Origin: Camellia lanceoleosa
Taxonomy: Eukaryota; Streptophyta; Magnoliopsida; Ericales; Theaceae
Direction of reading: 5' to 3'
Length of the DNA stretch: 64,000 nt
NCBI GenBank assembly: GCA_025200525.1
Contig: CM045761.1
Span: 78,831,551 to 78,895,550, forward strand
Shown: piece by piece, positions 39,975 to 51,940 of the stretch
Layout: the number at the start of each line of letters is the position of its first letter
Position numbering within the stretch: the stretch's first letter is position 1
Notes under the pieces: generated by a model
What the model was told of the DNA's origin: nothing
The model's database searches: none
The model's input: the letters and a program-made list of their open reading frames with translations, nothing else
Program-made: the position numbers and the translations under genes

Positions 39975-40310
39975 GTGCGTATTCGGCTCTAACTCCCTAC
40001 TTACGGGTCCGAATTACATTCCTTCAGTTCTCACAAGTCCTATTTGTCATGGGAAAACTGTCCGTGTGAGTCATACGGTGGTTCGGGAGCTGTTATGAAT
40101 TTTCGCCCCCAAAATGCTCTTTTTCGACTAAGTTTAATGCATTTTTAGCTCTAACTCCCAAACTACGTGCGCTAATTACATTCTGTTTGTTGTCACAGGT
40201 TCTATTTGTGACGGGAAAGGTGGCCGTGACATCCGTATGGTCGTTCGGGGGCTGATTTGCATTTTCACCCCCTTAACGCCCTTTTTCGGTTAAGTTTAAT
40301 GCATTGTTAT
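39975..40310. repeat. Two diverged copies of the 162-bp monomer
   Basis: GTATTCGGCTCTAACTCCC..GGGTCCGAATTACATTCC and a second copy about 161 bp on share the layout of the array at 37029-38140 (CACAAGTCCTATTTG, GGTTCGGG, CCCTTTTTCG) but at much lower identity. They are probably an older outpost of the array. Confidence 0.8.
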
Positions 40311-42287
40311 CCTATTGGAATTCAAGTGGAAATCATTTTCTTAACTCAAAATTTTTAACTAGCAAAAGGCTTTTCAATGGAAAAATTTTCACTGTGGGGA
40401 GTATGTAAACCAATCAAATATAGCAACCATTTGAGTCAAAATCAAAGCCATAAATGCACACCCACAACCATACAAACAACACCAATATATGTTCCTTATT
40501 AAGAACGTGGATAACATATCTATCCCACAATCCACACCTTAAAGCCATACCACTAATAGCAATTCCCACCATCATTTTGTGAGGGCCCAATTCCAATCCA
40601 CTATCATAGAAAGAAACAAGAAGGCAACATAATTAATATCATATCTTTCGTCCTCAAAAAAAAAAAAAAAATCATATCTTCATACAAAGAAACTAGCCTA
40701 TCACCCGTGCTATGCACGGGATAATTATAGATATTTATATTTGTTTTCATTTTTGTTAATATATAAATTAAATACATGGGGTTTGACCGAGGAATTTGAA
40801 AGAATTTAATAAGTGTTTATTTATTTATTTAAGAGGCATTTACACAATAATTACATGAGTCTCTTGGGGATGCAAAAAGTAAGGAAATTAGGATTTCATT
40901 TATTGCGTTATTCATTTAATAAGTGTAATTATTATAAATTAAGTGTTTATTGTAATCAATAGTGTAATTATTACAATCTTTGAACCAATCACCAATCACC
41001 AAGCCAATTTTTTTTTTTTTTAAATATTAAAAAATCAAGAAATTAGGATTGAAATGTTGGAGTTTCCACAAGCCTTGGATTTTAAAAGACTCTTTTCCTT
41101 AATATATAGATACAATGACAACATAATTAATGCTTCATCACTCTTGCAACTACAGCTCTATTTCACTTTTCTGGCCTAGATTTTCCATCTCACAGAATTT
41201 AAACTACTAAATGCAGTTTGAAAGTAACAGTACATGACAAAGTACAAGTATTCATCTCTTCCCATATCAGCATGAATTATTTCACCAAGACAGCTTCAAA
41301 TTAATAGTTAGCTGGAAGCAAAATTGTTGATTCCATAAATTTGCCAAAGATTACTTCTACATGTACTTCAACTAATAATTGCCTAGTGCTGTGGCAAGAG
41401 TTCATGCTATCGAGCAACAAAATTTTATCTTTCTTAATCAAAAATGATTCCCATGATGCCACATACCCGCAGATTTTATTTTTTATCTTTCTTAATAAAA
41501 AATTACCCAAACTTTTTATGCACATAAAAAATTTAACATGAATTCAATAATAATATTAAAAAAATTTTGAATTAAGAAAATCAGACATTCCAAAACAAAT
41601 GATGGCAACACCTAAACACTTGGACACAACTAAGTAACTTCCCTCAAAATCAAATTCACCAAACAAAAAGGACAAGATTCTATTGTTGATAATGTTATTG
41701 CCAACCAAATCACCATGGTAATTTTTGATAACACATGGTTCCACCATCCATTGAAATTTTCCCATGGTGCCACAAGTTTCTTCTTTTCTTTTCTTTTCTT
41801 TTTCTTAATCAGAAATGAGCCAGGTTTTCATTGCACACACAAATTTTAAATCAATTCAGTATGTTAAAAATGAATGAATTATGCACACAATAAAACAAAT
41901 ACATTAACACCAACACCATTCATTACTTCTAACAGAATCAGTGAGAGCATCAGAAATTACCAACCACAAAAAAAAAAAAATAATAATAATAATTCAAACC
42001 AAGCTAATTGAGAAAAACAAAATCTAATTCAATTCTGACCCAGTTGCTTGAATTGAGTATGGTTTAATATATGAAAAAGAAAAAAAGACAAACAAAATAT
42101 GGATATAAAAATTCAAAGAAAATCAAACCACCTATCAGATTCTACCCAGCTAAGGAAACATCATTTATTATTCAAATTCATTACATCTCTGTGAACATAA
42201 ATACTTACACACAGCTAAGCCCTCAAATTCAAATTCAGAAAACAAAAAGGAGGATGAGATTTCACAGTGACTCAAGCTTTTGTTATG
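40311..42287. other. CACTA interior, AT-rich, no gene
   Basis: No coding exon recognised. It contains the Helitron at 40693-41110 and poly-A/TTC-rich runs (for example 41784-41805). Similar phrases TTATCTTTCTTAAT(C/A)AAAAA occur at 41426 and 41484. Confidence 0.45.
40693..41110 (-). mobile_element. Short non-autonomous Helitron
   Basis: On the minus strand the element starts TCTATATATTAAGG (41110) after an A. It ends with the hairpin CCCGTGC-ATA-GCACGGG, seven further bases, then CTAG at 40693, followed by T. A 5' TC, a 3' hairpin shortly before CTRR and insertion between A and T are the defining Helitron signs. It is 418 bp long, non-coding, with no Rep/helicase. Confidence 0.8.
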
Positions 42288-42292
42288 CATAA

Positions 42293-42482
42293 TGTTAGTG
42301 TTATTAGAAAAGTCTGTAAAGTAAAGTCCTTTCGGTGCTTATATTATTAGTTTAGTATATATGCTTTCGGTGCATGTGCTCTATTCTCTCTATAAAGAGA
42401 GAGCTTGTTCTCTTTGTAATATACATCATTAATACAGAGTTAATTCATTTTGCTCTTTCTCTCTCTATCAATTTATCTTACA
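42293..42482 (+). repeat. 5' LTR of copia-type element
   Basis: Starts TGTTAGTG, ends CTTACA. TCTCTATAAAGAGAGAG is a likely TATA region. Confidence 0.92.
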
Positions 42483-42494
42483 TGGTATGAGAGC
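42483..42494 (+). promoter_or_regulatory. Copia-type primer binding site
   Basis: TGGTATGAGAGC directly abuts the 5' LTR; canonical TGGTATCAGAGC is complementary to initiator tRNA-Met. One mismatch. Confidence 0.85.
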
Positions 42495-42886
42495 TAGGTT
42501 AACAACCTAGTAATTCAGCTTCACCGGCGGGCGGCAGCCTCGCCTTGGCAGCCCGCCGGACCTCTACACATCCTTGACTCTGCTGCTCACCACACCACAC
42601 CTCAACACACCACCACGGCAGCAACACATCATCCACACCTCACCCAACACACCCTCGGCAGACCCATGCAAGACACCCACATGCACAGACCAAACCCAAT
42701 TCACTCTCTTCTCTCTCTAAGACACACCTAGCTCACCACCCATACGCACGCAGCTCACACCACCACCACCTAACACTAAACCAGCCAACACCTGCCTTGG
42801 ATCTACAGCCATTTCCTCAGATCACCCCATGCGAGCTTCTCTTGATCTAGAGCTTCATATAACACACCACGCGCCTCATGTCTGTC

Positions 42887-43060
42887 ACCGGAAGCCTCGC
42901 CACTGCTTCCAGCAGTGACTGATCACTGCCGAGCCACCACCGCTGCAACTCCACGACCGAGCCACCATCACCTACAGCCTCACTCACCACCGGAAGCCTC
43001 GCCACTGCTTCCAGCAGTGACTGATCACTGCCGAGCCACCACCGCTGCAACTCCATCACC
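42887..43060. repeat. 99-bp spaced direct repeat inside copia-type element
   Basis: ACCGGAAGCCTCGCCACTGC through GCTGCAACTCCA occurs twice (about 42888-42953 and 42987-43052) with no visible changes, so the duplication is recent. Confidence 0.85.
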
Positions 43061-43984
43061 TCGGCGTCTTCTCCGTTGCACACTCCGCTCACTTCCACTC
43101 TCACCCTCCGATCTCAGCAACTGCGTCCCCGAGCAATCTCCTCCAAGCCGATCTACTTTTTTATTTATTTTATTCTCTATGTCTCGCATAATAGCTTTGC
43201 AACGCTCGAGCACATCAAGGTCCTAAAGCTTCATCCACCTAATGGGCCAACTGTCTCCACCCACCTTCTTTTATTTTATTTTATTTTATTTTATTTTATT
43301 TTTTGTACACATTTTGTGATATACCCACAGCCATTGACTCCCTTTACTTTATCTCTTTTCTTTCTTTCTTTTTTTTTCTTTTCACTCCCTTTCCCATCAC
43401 CCACCCCATTGTCTCTCTCTTCTATCCCTGCGGATACACACATACACTGGAACAATACCAACCCATTGTAATAATAATATCATCCACCACCTTTTACACC
43501 CATACCCTTTTTTTATTTTTAAACCAATCTTCACCTTTTGCACCCCACTACCCACCTTTCCTTTTTAATTTATTTATGTTTTTCCTTTACCTCATCACAT
43601 GTTCCCCATTACCTATTTAGATACCCCCGTTCACATACGAACTCACCAACTCATAACCATGAGCTAGTTTCACCCACAAAAATGTATATATATATTTTTT
43701 TATTTTTTATTTTTTATTTTATTTATTTATTATTTATTTTTATTTTTTTTTACCACCTTCCCTCTGTGTTGAGCTGTTTTGCTCCACTTTATCCATCCAT
43801 TTGTTTCAACCTCAAATAGGTTTCTATCTTCAACCCTATTTGAGTTTGAGGGGGGTATTCTACATACATCATGGTGAGCATGGTTACACACCATGCGAAC
43901 TACTACCCACCTCATGGCGCACTCCTAAGTCGCCCTTGCACCACCAACGCTTACATTCTGGATGCGACCACACCATTATGCTCT

Positions 43985-44440
43985 AGCATAACGGTCCGAC
44001 ATGACCCCATAAACTGTCTCGACTTTGATTCCGGTCAGTATCTACCACGGTCTGACACAACCACACAGTGTCTGCTACAACGGTCCGACATGACCCCATA
44101 AACTGTCCCGACTTTGATTCCGGTTAGTATCTACCACGCGATGCGACACGACCGATTGTCTGCTAAACTGTCTGACATGATCGGCCATTTTATGACCCCA
44201 TAAACTGTCCCGACATTGATCCCGGTCAGCTTTTATATCAGTCCGGCATGACCCCGTAAACTGTCCCGACATTGATTCCGGTCAGTTTCTACATCGGTCC
44301 GGCATGACCCCGTAAACTGTCCCGACATTGATTCCGGTCAGTTTCTACATCGGTAATGACCGTAAAACTGTCGACATTGATTAAGTCGGTTCTACATCGA
44401 TCCGGCGTGACCGTCATCGACATTGATTCGGTTAGCTTCA
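43985..44440. repeat. About 56-bp tandem array inside copia-type element
   Basis: Six or more imperfect copies of GGTCCGACATGACCCC, GTAAACTGTCCCGACATTG and ATTCCGGTCAG, becoming ragged toward 44440. Non-coding. Confidence 0.8.
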
Positions 44441-44604
44441 ACGGTTCATATACGCTATACTGATGTCTCATATCTTCACCAAGCGGCTACCACGACCATA
44501 CAGTGTCTCCTATCCTATTTATTTTGTCATTTTATTTTCACATTTTGTTACTCTCTCCAAACTCAAGTTGGTTAGTGCCTATCCTCCTTGAGTTTGAGGG
44601 GGGC

Positions 44605-44794
44605 TGTTAGTGTTATTAGAAAAGTCTGTAAAGTAAAGTCCTTTCGGTGCTTATATTATTAGTTTAGTATATATGCTTTCGGTGCATGTGCTCTATTCTC
44701 TCTATAAAGGGAGAGCTTGTTCTCTTTGTAATTTACATCATTAATACAGAGTTAATTCATTTTGCTCTTTCTCTCTCTATCAATTTATCTTACA
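44605..44794 (+). repeat. 3' LTR of copia-type element
   Basis: Nearly identical to 42293-42482, with TSD CATAA following. Confidence 0.92.
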
Positions 44795-45151
44795 CATAAA
44801 AAACTCAAAATCATTCAATCATGAGCACGAATAGCTATTAGGATTACAAAAATTACTACCTCCACCAAATCAAAGCAAGACCATTTTTTTTATAATAAAA
44901 AAAAATCAAATTGAAACCCATTTGCTTAAATTGAGTAGGATTTGAAATATAAAACTCAAAAAATAATAAAAAAAATCAAAACCCATATGTAGAATATAGA
45001 GCAAATTTCAATCCTATTAAGCGAAGAGGACTTCACCGAATTGAGTCCTAAAAGTTTCCATTAACTTACGTAATAATATTCTTAAATTGTTCAGTACCTT
45101 AAATCAATTGCTATCTACCTAATAAAACCCTAGATCCGAGATGATGAAATG

Positions 45152-45156
<5 letters not shown>

Positions 45157-45184
<28 letters not shown>
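45157..45184. repeat. (GA)n microsatellite
   Basis: About 14 GA units, next to a GATGGTGAGCGATGG-rich stretch (45210-45300) in the right part of the CACTA-like element. Confidence 0.9.
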
Positions 45185-45189
<5 letters not shown>

Positions 45190-45544
45190 AATATGGCTGG
45201 GAGGGGAGCCGCGATGGTGAGCGATGGTGGCGAGAGCCGCGATGGTCGGTAGTGGAAGTTCAATGGTAACTGTTAGCAGGGATGGTGAGGGTGAAGTTTG
45301 CTAGTGTTTGACATAGAAGTTTATATCATGTGTCTGTGTGTGTGAGAGACAGAACAGAGTGTAAATAGATCGGGCACCAAAAATAATTTGTTTCCCTTTA
45401 AAACAAATATTTCAACCTTTCGCGACTAAAATTTGTTTTTGTCGCTGAAAAAAAACTTTTGGTGACTAAAATTTTGGTCCCCAAAGGTAAAAAAATAATT
45501 TTTAAATTTTCAATCGGCGACTAAATGGTTTAGTAGCCAAAACT

Positions 45545-45905
45545 CAAGAGGGTCAAGCTTCTTAAGGAAGCTAGAGCAAAGGGGTCAAGCTTCCTCAAGA
45601 AGCTAAGAAAGGTTCAAGCTTCTCTTAGAAGCTTGGAACAAAGGGTCAAGCTTCTTCAAGAAGCTAAAAAAGGTTCAAGCTTCTTGGAGAAGAGGTTCAA
45701 AAGGTTCAAGCTTCTTGGAGAAGCTAAAAAAGGTTCAAAAGGTTCAAGCTTCTTGGAGAAGCTAGAGCAAAGGTTCAAAAGGTTCAAGCTTCCTCGAGAA
45801 GTTAGAGCAAAGGTTCAAAAGGTTCAAGCTTCCTCGAGAAGCTAAAACAAAGGTTCAAAAGGTTCAAGCTTCCTCAAGAAGCTAAAACAAGGGCTCTAAA
45901 GGTTC
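45545..45905. repeat. Tandem repeat of GGTTCAAGCTTC units
   Basis: About eight copies of AAAGGTTCAAGCTTCxTCxA with GAAGCTA(A/G)A spacers, period about 46-52 bp. The plus-strand 70-codon frame over it is a repeat artefact. Confidence 0.88.
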
Positions 45906-46629
45906 AACCCAAAAAAAAAACTGGTTGGTGGCCCTATTTGGTGGTCTCCCGATTGAATGCAAGCTAGTGGTGGGGTGGGAGACCAGTAAATGTGGCCCAA
46001 AAACCAAGAAAACCAACTTCCCGACAAGAAAACCAGAAAATCAACAAGCGAGGAGAAAAGTGGTCTCCAAGGAGAAAAGGTGGTCTCCCAGCCTTGTACC
46101 ACCTCCCAAACAATGAAAATAGGGTCCACGCCAAAAATGAACCAAGACGGATGCAAAACGAAGGTTCGAGAGCCAAAACGCGCAGCTAGGGTGCCCCGGC
46201 CATATTAAGCATCGAAGTGGCGCTGCGACCACGAAGGTGGTCTCTGACCTGATGTCCTCTATAGAGAGGAAACAAGGTGTGTACCAAAAATCGAGCGAAC
46301 AGAGAAAGTTAAGCGGTCCCAAACCGAGGCGTACGGCTGACGGCTCCGAAAATCGAAAATTGGTCTCCAAACGGGAACAGTGGTCTATGACCATGAAAAG
46401 TAGCCTACGGCCACTGAGAGATGGTCTTCGAGACCTCTCCCTCCCTTCGGGAAGAGAAAACAGAATCTGGTTCGCAAACCAAGGCAAAGCACAATAGAGT
46501 CCCGAAGTCCGGAGGCAAGGCTCTCAGCCGAGACTCCGTAACCTTAGAACGAGCACAAAATGCACAATCACCGAGCGCTCAATCAATGATGTCTGAGTCT
46601 TAAGGTCGGTCAAAAATGGGATGTCTACA
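45545..46629 (-). mobile_element. Ogre-like LTR fragment, minus strand, diverged subfamily
   Basis: Read on the minus strand from 46629: TGTAGACATCCCATTTTTGA, then CCGACCTTAAGACTCAGAC. This corresponds to the LTR start at 57162 (TGTAGACACCCCATTTTGAC, CGCCCTCAAGACTTGGAC). After about 100 bp it departs from the other copies. No LTR 3' end (TGTAGAC on the plus strand) was found near 45541, so the fragment is truncated where it meets the CACTA subterminal repeats. Confidence 0.65.
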
Positions 46630-46639
46630 GCCATCGGAC

Positions 46640-46998
46640 CTCAACCCATTCTGCTACCATATTTTCCTTTAGTATCGTTTCTTGATGATCTCTTCTTCTG
46701 TCCGCTGGTTTATTCTTACCCCGACTATCTCTATCACATGTTTACTTTTTAATCGCAATCCTTTTTTTTTTTTTTTGGCTTGTGCTCACTCTCAGTTCTC
46801 TTTCTTTCAACCTCAAATAGGTTTATATCTTAAAACCTATTTAAGTTTGAGAAAGGGTAATATACTATATATCTATATCATGGTGAGCTTGATGATACAC
46901 CAAGCGAACCACCCAAGCTACCCCTTGGCAAATTACCTAAGTTGTCCCCTTGGCGCACCACCTAATTTGTCCATTGGCTTTGTTCCTTTCCAAGCTGT
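46640..46998 (+). mobile_element. Relic related to the copia-type interior
   Basis: CAACCTCAAATAGGTTTATATCTT, CTATTTAAGTTTGAG and ATCATGGTGAGCTTG match the 43803-43905 part of the young copia-type element (about 75% by eye). It ends exactly at the Ogre-like LTR start at 46999, which therefore inserted into it. Confidence 0.6.
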
Positions 46999-49900
46999 TG
47001 TAGACACCCCATTTTTAATCGCCTTTAAGACTTGGGCGCCTCTGATTGATTACTCGAGGATAAAGGCTATGTTATGCAATCGCTCAATTTCTTCAACAAG
47101 AAGAGCTCCAAATCCCAACCTTACACCCCATTTTGGACCAAAACTATTTTGATCAAAATTATTTTAAACCTTAAAACGCTCTTTTTCAAAGTATATTTGA
47201 AAATGCTTCTATGATGTTTCGAGGCTTGCATTTCGTTAAATGTTCCACTTTTCAGTAAATCGAGCAAGGACAAAGCGGAAATAAATGGAAGAGAGGTGAA
47301 ATTTTTCAAAAATATTTTAAAACATCTTATTTATAGGTTTGAAATTGAATAAAATAAGAGTGGAGGGAAGAAACCTAGTTGGGGAAGAAGTTGGGCATGA
47401 ACTACTAAGAGAGAGAGACGAGCAGCCTCACTAAATCAAGCCTATCCTTTTGTATACTTGGACTTTAGTTATGAGGCCACCACCAATGGAAAGGTGACTT
47501 CCAGGGCTTCATTTTAGACCCAAGAATCTCCTAAAGCCGAGTCCGGATGAGGGAGGCATGGCTATATGAAGTTAGGCATCAACCCGATTAGGACCAAAAT
47601 TAAGCAATCTTCACTAAAATAGGCATATCTCTTTTCAGACTTGTAATTTTGATGTGATGCTGTCAACATTGGAAAGTAGACTTCTAGGGCTTTAATTTAG
47701 ACTCAAGAATGACTTGCAAAGGAGTCTGGGTGAAGGAGATATCCCCATTTGAAGTTGGGCCTGAAAGCAGAATTTTCTGGCCGGCCACTAGTGAGGTTTT
47801 CCGGCCATGTGCCGGCCATGGATGAGGTTTGCCAGCCATGTACTGGCCAGGGGTGAAGTTTTCTAGCCACCAATGATGGCCGGCCGACCACTGGTGTCAA
47901 AAATCACTTTTTGTGCAAATATTTTCCCTCCAGCTATTCAACACTGCTCCAGCTATCTTATATTGACATTTTTGACCTAAAGACATATATTTCTATATAT
48001 AGAGGACCTTCTTTATTGTTTTCAAGGTTTGAAAATTTTTGGGAGTCTCTCTCTCTAGATTTCTCTCTCTTTTGAACTTTTGTGCATACAAGTGTAGATA
48101 CACTTCAAGTTTGCCTATCAACCCTTAACCAAAGTTGCTTATCTTTGGGATAAGGTTACTAGGGACCCTCTTTGAGCTCTAGAAGGTGGTCTTGGCTTGA
48201 TTTATTGCCTCAATTGTGTCTTGGCTTCAAGAGGTATAGCACTCTCCTTTTAAGCTTGTTTTGCACAATTGTTTTCCTATCTCTTTCCACTATTTTTGGC
48301 CTGTTTTTGGCCTGTTTTTGAACTATAAAAAAACTTTGTTTTTGTGGCCTAAAGGTGGTGGTTTGAGGCCATTTTCAGTTAGGGAATGGTTCACCCTTCT
48401 TGCTTCTTTGCTTGTAAAGCTTTTGTGCCTTTATTCATCACTTTCAAATCAAATTTTTTAGGCCTTTTAACTACTGAATTTCAGAGGTTTTTCAGTGGCA
48501 AAAATTTTGAAGTCCAAAATTAGATGGGTTAGCCTCTCCTCCTTGTGTCTTGTTTGCATGCTTAGTTAGCTTTACATGTTAGCATGTTTTTCTAGCTTAA
48601 CTTAGCTTCAGTCTAGCATGTTTTAACCTCTGAAATAGCCTGCTTTAGCTCTGTTTTGGGCTGTTTGGTTCATTTAACTTTGTTTTGTATAGTTGTAGTG
48701 TGAGTCCTTACACTAGCTTCTTGTTTTAGGGCTTTAAACATCATTGGTGTGACTTGGTTGCATGTTTTTAGTGCTTTTATCACTTCATTTCAGACCTTAA
48801 ATCTCTGCAACATCCTTCTTTACTTCACTCTTTCATTTGCTTTTAAGGGTTGTTTCAAGCTTGGGATCTTGTAAGCTTGAGATTAAGGTTATGCTTAATG
48901 GTTTAATCCTCTTTGAGGGTACACTATCAAAGGCATGATCTCTCTCTTGCCTTACACTATCCCTTGGTTGACACTTTCTTCATCTTAGAGGACACTCACC
49001 AATGGACAAATTAATTAAAGAATGATTTGGTAATTAAAATGTGTAAACAAAATTGACAAGTAAAAGTGGCAAGATAAGCACTTCTTTGTGTTGCATTGCA
49101 TGTATTCAAATCAGACGTTAATTTGAACACAAGGAAAATGGGACATTTCGTACTCAAAAGTGATGAAATGTGCCACTTTCCTAGGTCTCCATTGCCCTTT
49201 ATCATACATGATAGGGTGGTGGTCTTGTTGCTCATATTTGTATATTTATCAAAATTGTACAACTTGGATATTTGGTCATCATGCAATGAATTTGCTTGAT
49301 TAGTGGTTTTAGATCCAAATGTGTCACTCCTTTGAGACATTGAGATGATAAGGAGGGATACAGTGCAAACAAATCCTTGGAAAAATCCTCTTTTTGCTCT
49401 ATTTGTGCTCCGTTGCAGCATGGTGATCTAGTGCATCAGTAGCCGGTAGGCCACCATCCATGGCCGGTAGTGCATCATTTCTAGCCGATAGGACACCTCC
49501 CTGGCCGACAGATGGCCGGCAACATCCATCCATGGCCAGCAGGCCACTGATGAAAACCTCAGCAAAGGTTTGGTAAGATGGAGTAGAAAGGTTTTAGAAA
49601 CGTTCACCTTTGCAAACAGAGACTTTCGAGAGCAAAACGGTGGTTTTTTCGAGGCGAAAACCGATCATGTGCATCTTCCACTTCCCGAGGTAGAGCAGTG
49701 GTAGCATAATTTAATGTTTTACATGCTTAGTTCGTGTGCATTTGCGTTGTAAATTAATTAATTAGTTTGCGAATTAGTTAGAGTATTGTAATAATTAGTA
49801 ATTAGCTTAACTAGTTATTCATTTGATTTGTAATAATTAGTCTAATTATCTTAATTAGATTAGCTTGGCTCTTATTCATTCGGACCCTCCTTCGTGAGGG

Positions 49901-51020
49901 CGCAATGTTGTAATAAGTGTGCGTGCGTGTGTGTATGTTTTCCAACCCCATGTCTTTCTCCCTTTTATTTAATCGTTTTTGATGGTTAGATTAGGGTCAT
50001 GTCTTAATTAGCATATCGCATGGTTGCATCCATTCATCTTGTATTGCTTGCACCGAGGCTCGGCACATCATTCAAACTGCATTGCCATTTCAATATCTTA
50101 TTTGAATACGTGTTTCATCGCATGTTGTTCAAAATCGATTCATATGTCATATTAGTAGCCGAGCCTATTAATTGCATATTGCATGTGTTGCATTAGGCAT
50201 CTTGTATAGTAAGAAATCATGCATAATTTTCTAACTTTGTTTTCTTAGCTTGGAGTACTAGGTGAGTTCTTTTCGCTTTAACATATTTGCATAAGTGTGA
50301 ATGTTGCCATGATTAGCATGTTTGCTATGAGGCTATGTGCTTAAATGCTAAACTGCTTGAATGCCTGTGGATGAAGGCTTACTGTTTAAATTAGAACAAT
50401 TAAACAAATGTATGTTTTAAGCCCACTTTGTTGAGTGACAAATCATGTTTTAAGCCCACTATGTTTGGTGGCAAATCCGCAATCTTTAAGCCCACTTGAG
50501 GTGGCAAATTCAAACCATTTTCACAAACAAACATGAGTTGAATTGTTCCAAATTGAGAAAACTAGTCTATACTTACTTGTGCACATCACATAGTAAAGCT
50601 AGCCTAATAATCGAAATAAGAACGCATAATATTTATGAAAATCATATCATGATTAGTAGAGGCCGATCTTTGATTGGGCTTAATCTGCTCAATCCATGAC
50701 CTTCCCCTCTCGTACCTAAGTTCCTGAGCCGAGGTAACTTTGGTGATGACGGACACGTGGCCTTCGGCATGAGTAATGGATTTCCTAAATTTTCCCAAAA
50801 CAAAAAATATTTAGGTGGCAACTCTGTATATGGCAAAACAGTCCAATTTTGGCATTATTTGATTTAAAATCGATTTTCCAAACAATTTACCGAATTTGGA
50901 CTCTTTGGTGTTTATCAGTTTCACATTGCACTTGTGAGATTAGATTCGGAACTGTAGGAGTCTGAACTGTAGGGCTTTCATTCAAACCTCCGAAAGGGGG
51001 CACGAAAAAGGCAAGCCATA
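46999..51020 (+). repeat. Ogre-like 5' LTR, about 4.0 kb
   Basis: Starts TGTAGACACCCC at 46999 and runs to just before the PBS at 51026. It shares order and wording with 57162-61078 over the whole length: the GGCCGG-rich block, TATA region (TATATATAGAGGAC near 47995), AAACGTGCC/CTTTGAGAC blocks, the TCGGACCCTCC..GAGGGC block, and the TTTAAGCCCACT..GTGGCAAAT block. Its 3' edge is uncertain because a clear GTCTACA end is absent. The left flank GCTGT has no matching copy after 61078. Confidence 0.8.
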
Positions 51021-51025
51021 GTTTC

Positions 51026-51043
51026 TGGCGACTCTGCTGGGGA
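51026..51043 (+). promoter_or_regulatory. Ogre-type primer binding site
   Basis: TGGCGACTCTGCTGGGGA is the PBS motif typical of Ogre elements. It identifies the lineage and orientation. Confidence 0.85.
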
Positions 51044-51940
51044 TTTAGAGAACTTGACTCGAACTCATGATATGTTTTTTTATCTACACTTATGTGTTTC
51101 TTTGCATTTGCATTTGCATTGTTGCGCCTAAGTCACAGTGTTTGACTTCTGTTATTCTTAAACGGTTTGCCCGAGGCTTGCTTGGAAAAGCTTGCCAAAA
51201 GGCTGACCGATTGCGGGCTCTACCACGATGGGAACACCATCCTTGGATCTGGACTACCGTTGTACCGTTTGATCCTCCTTTTACTTCTCAATGTTAGGTG
51301 TGAGAGGTATATTAGGTAGTCTTCCTAAGGTACCCTTTTTGACCAATCAACCTAGTTCCATATCGGAAACCATAGAGACTGTTCCAAACTAGGACAGGTT
51401 GCTTACCCGAATGCAGGATTGTGTGAAGCCACTTGTTGTGCATAGTGAACCCTAGCTCCTGACGAAACTAAGATAGGGTAACCCTACCCCATCATAGGGG
51501 TATTTTGGCTTTCACTTAACTGGTATGTGCTTTATAGTGGAACTGTACAGAGATATGCTTATCAGTTGCCAAGTTAGTATCTATTTTGGGGCAAAATTCA
51601 GTAGAGAGTACAGTCACTCAACTATGATCATATCCATTCTAGCAAAATTGGGCTGAGATGCTGTATGTTTTCTCTTTTGCTAGATAGTCCTGGAACCATA
51701 GCTTCAGAAGGCTCCGATATCTCCCGAGTACTCTAGACTTGTATCGATAGAATTTGTCAGGTTAGAATTTGTTCAGAGGCAACCAGAGTTTACCTCACTC
51801 CCCCCCGGGTACAAAATAGAGGAGAGTCAGGTAGGATTCACCAGTGTAGTTTCTACAGCAGTCACCCGTCAATTCACCCGGGTCTAGTCTAGTCTGGGAA
51901 CGCTTGATTTATTCAAAGACGAGATTAATCACCTATTCCT
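51044..51940 (+). other. Ogre leader region, no intact ORF
   Basis: The stretch between PBS and gag, where Ogre elements often carry an extra ORF1. Only short frames remain (for example LGKACQKADRLRALP near 51190). CTAGTCTGGGAACGCTTGAT near 51890 leads into gag. Confidence 0.6.

Larger units (their letters stand above)
42293..44794 (+). mobile_element. Non-autonomous Ty1/copia-type element, young
   Basis: A 2,502-bp element with 190-bp LTRs (42293-42482 and 44605-44794) that differ at only about two positions (AGAGAGAGC/AGGGAGAGC and ATATAC/ATTTAC). It is flanked by the perfect TSD CATAA (42288-42292 and 44795-44799). The PBS TGGTATGAGAGC at 42483 is one base from the copia TGGTATCAGAGC. GTTTGAGGGGGGC before the 3' LTR is the polypurine tract. 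The interior has no gag or pol, so movement would need proteins from another element. Size and content fit a LARD-like derivative. Confidence 0.92.
34642..45541. mobile_element. CACTA-like (En/Spm) element with captured gene pieces, right end lost
   Basis: The left terminus CACTACAAGAAAATACAC at 34642 is the standard plant CACTA end. It is preceded by TTT (a possible 3-bp TSD) and followed by dense subterminal repeats of TTTTGGCGACTAAA / TTTAGTCGCCAAAA in both orientations (34660-35215). Matching GGCGACTAAA/TAGTAGCCAAAA repeats reappear at 45415-45541, where the sequence breaks into an Ogre-like LTR fragment, so the inverted TTCTTGTAGTG end was not found. No tnp2-type transposase frame was seen: the element is non-autonomous. 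It carries WD40 and nucleoplasmin-like gene fragments, a 162-bp array, and later insertions (hAT-like 35786-36527, Helitron 40693-41110, copia 42293-44794). That both ends belong to one element is inference. Confidence 0.65.

Noticed and set aside
43538..43819. Phe/Tyr/Leu-rich frames suggesting a small membrane protein
   Set aside because: They translate TTTTA/TTTAT runs inside the non-autonomous copia-type element; no start context or homology.
45896..46497. Several overlapping 60-150 codon frames on both strands
   Set aside because: They lie in the Ogre-like LTR fragment; GC-rich LTR DNA gives long random frames and none shows a domain.
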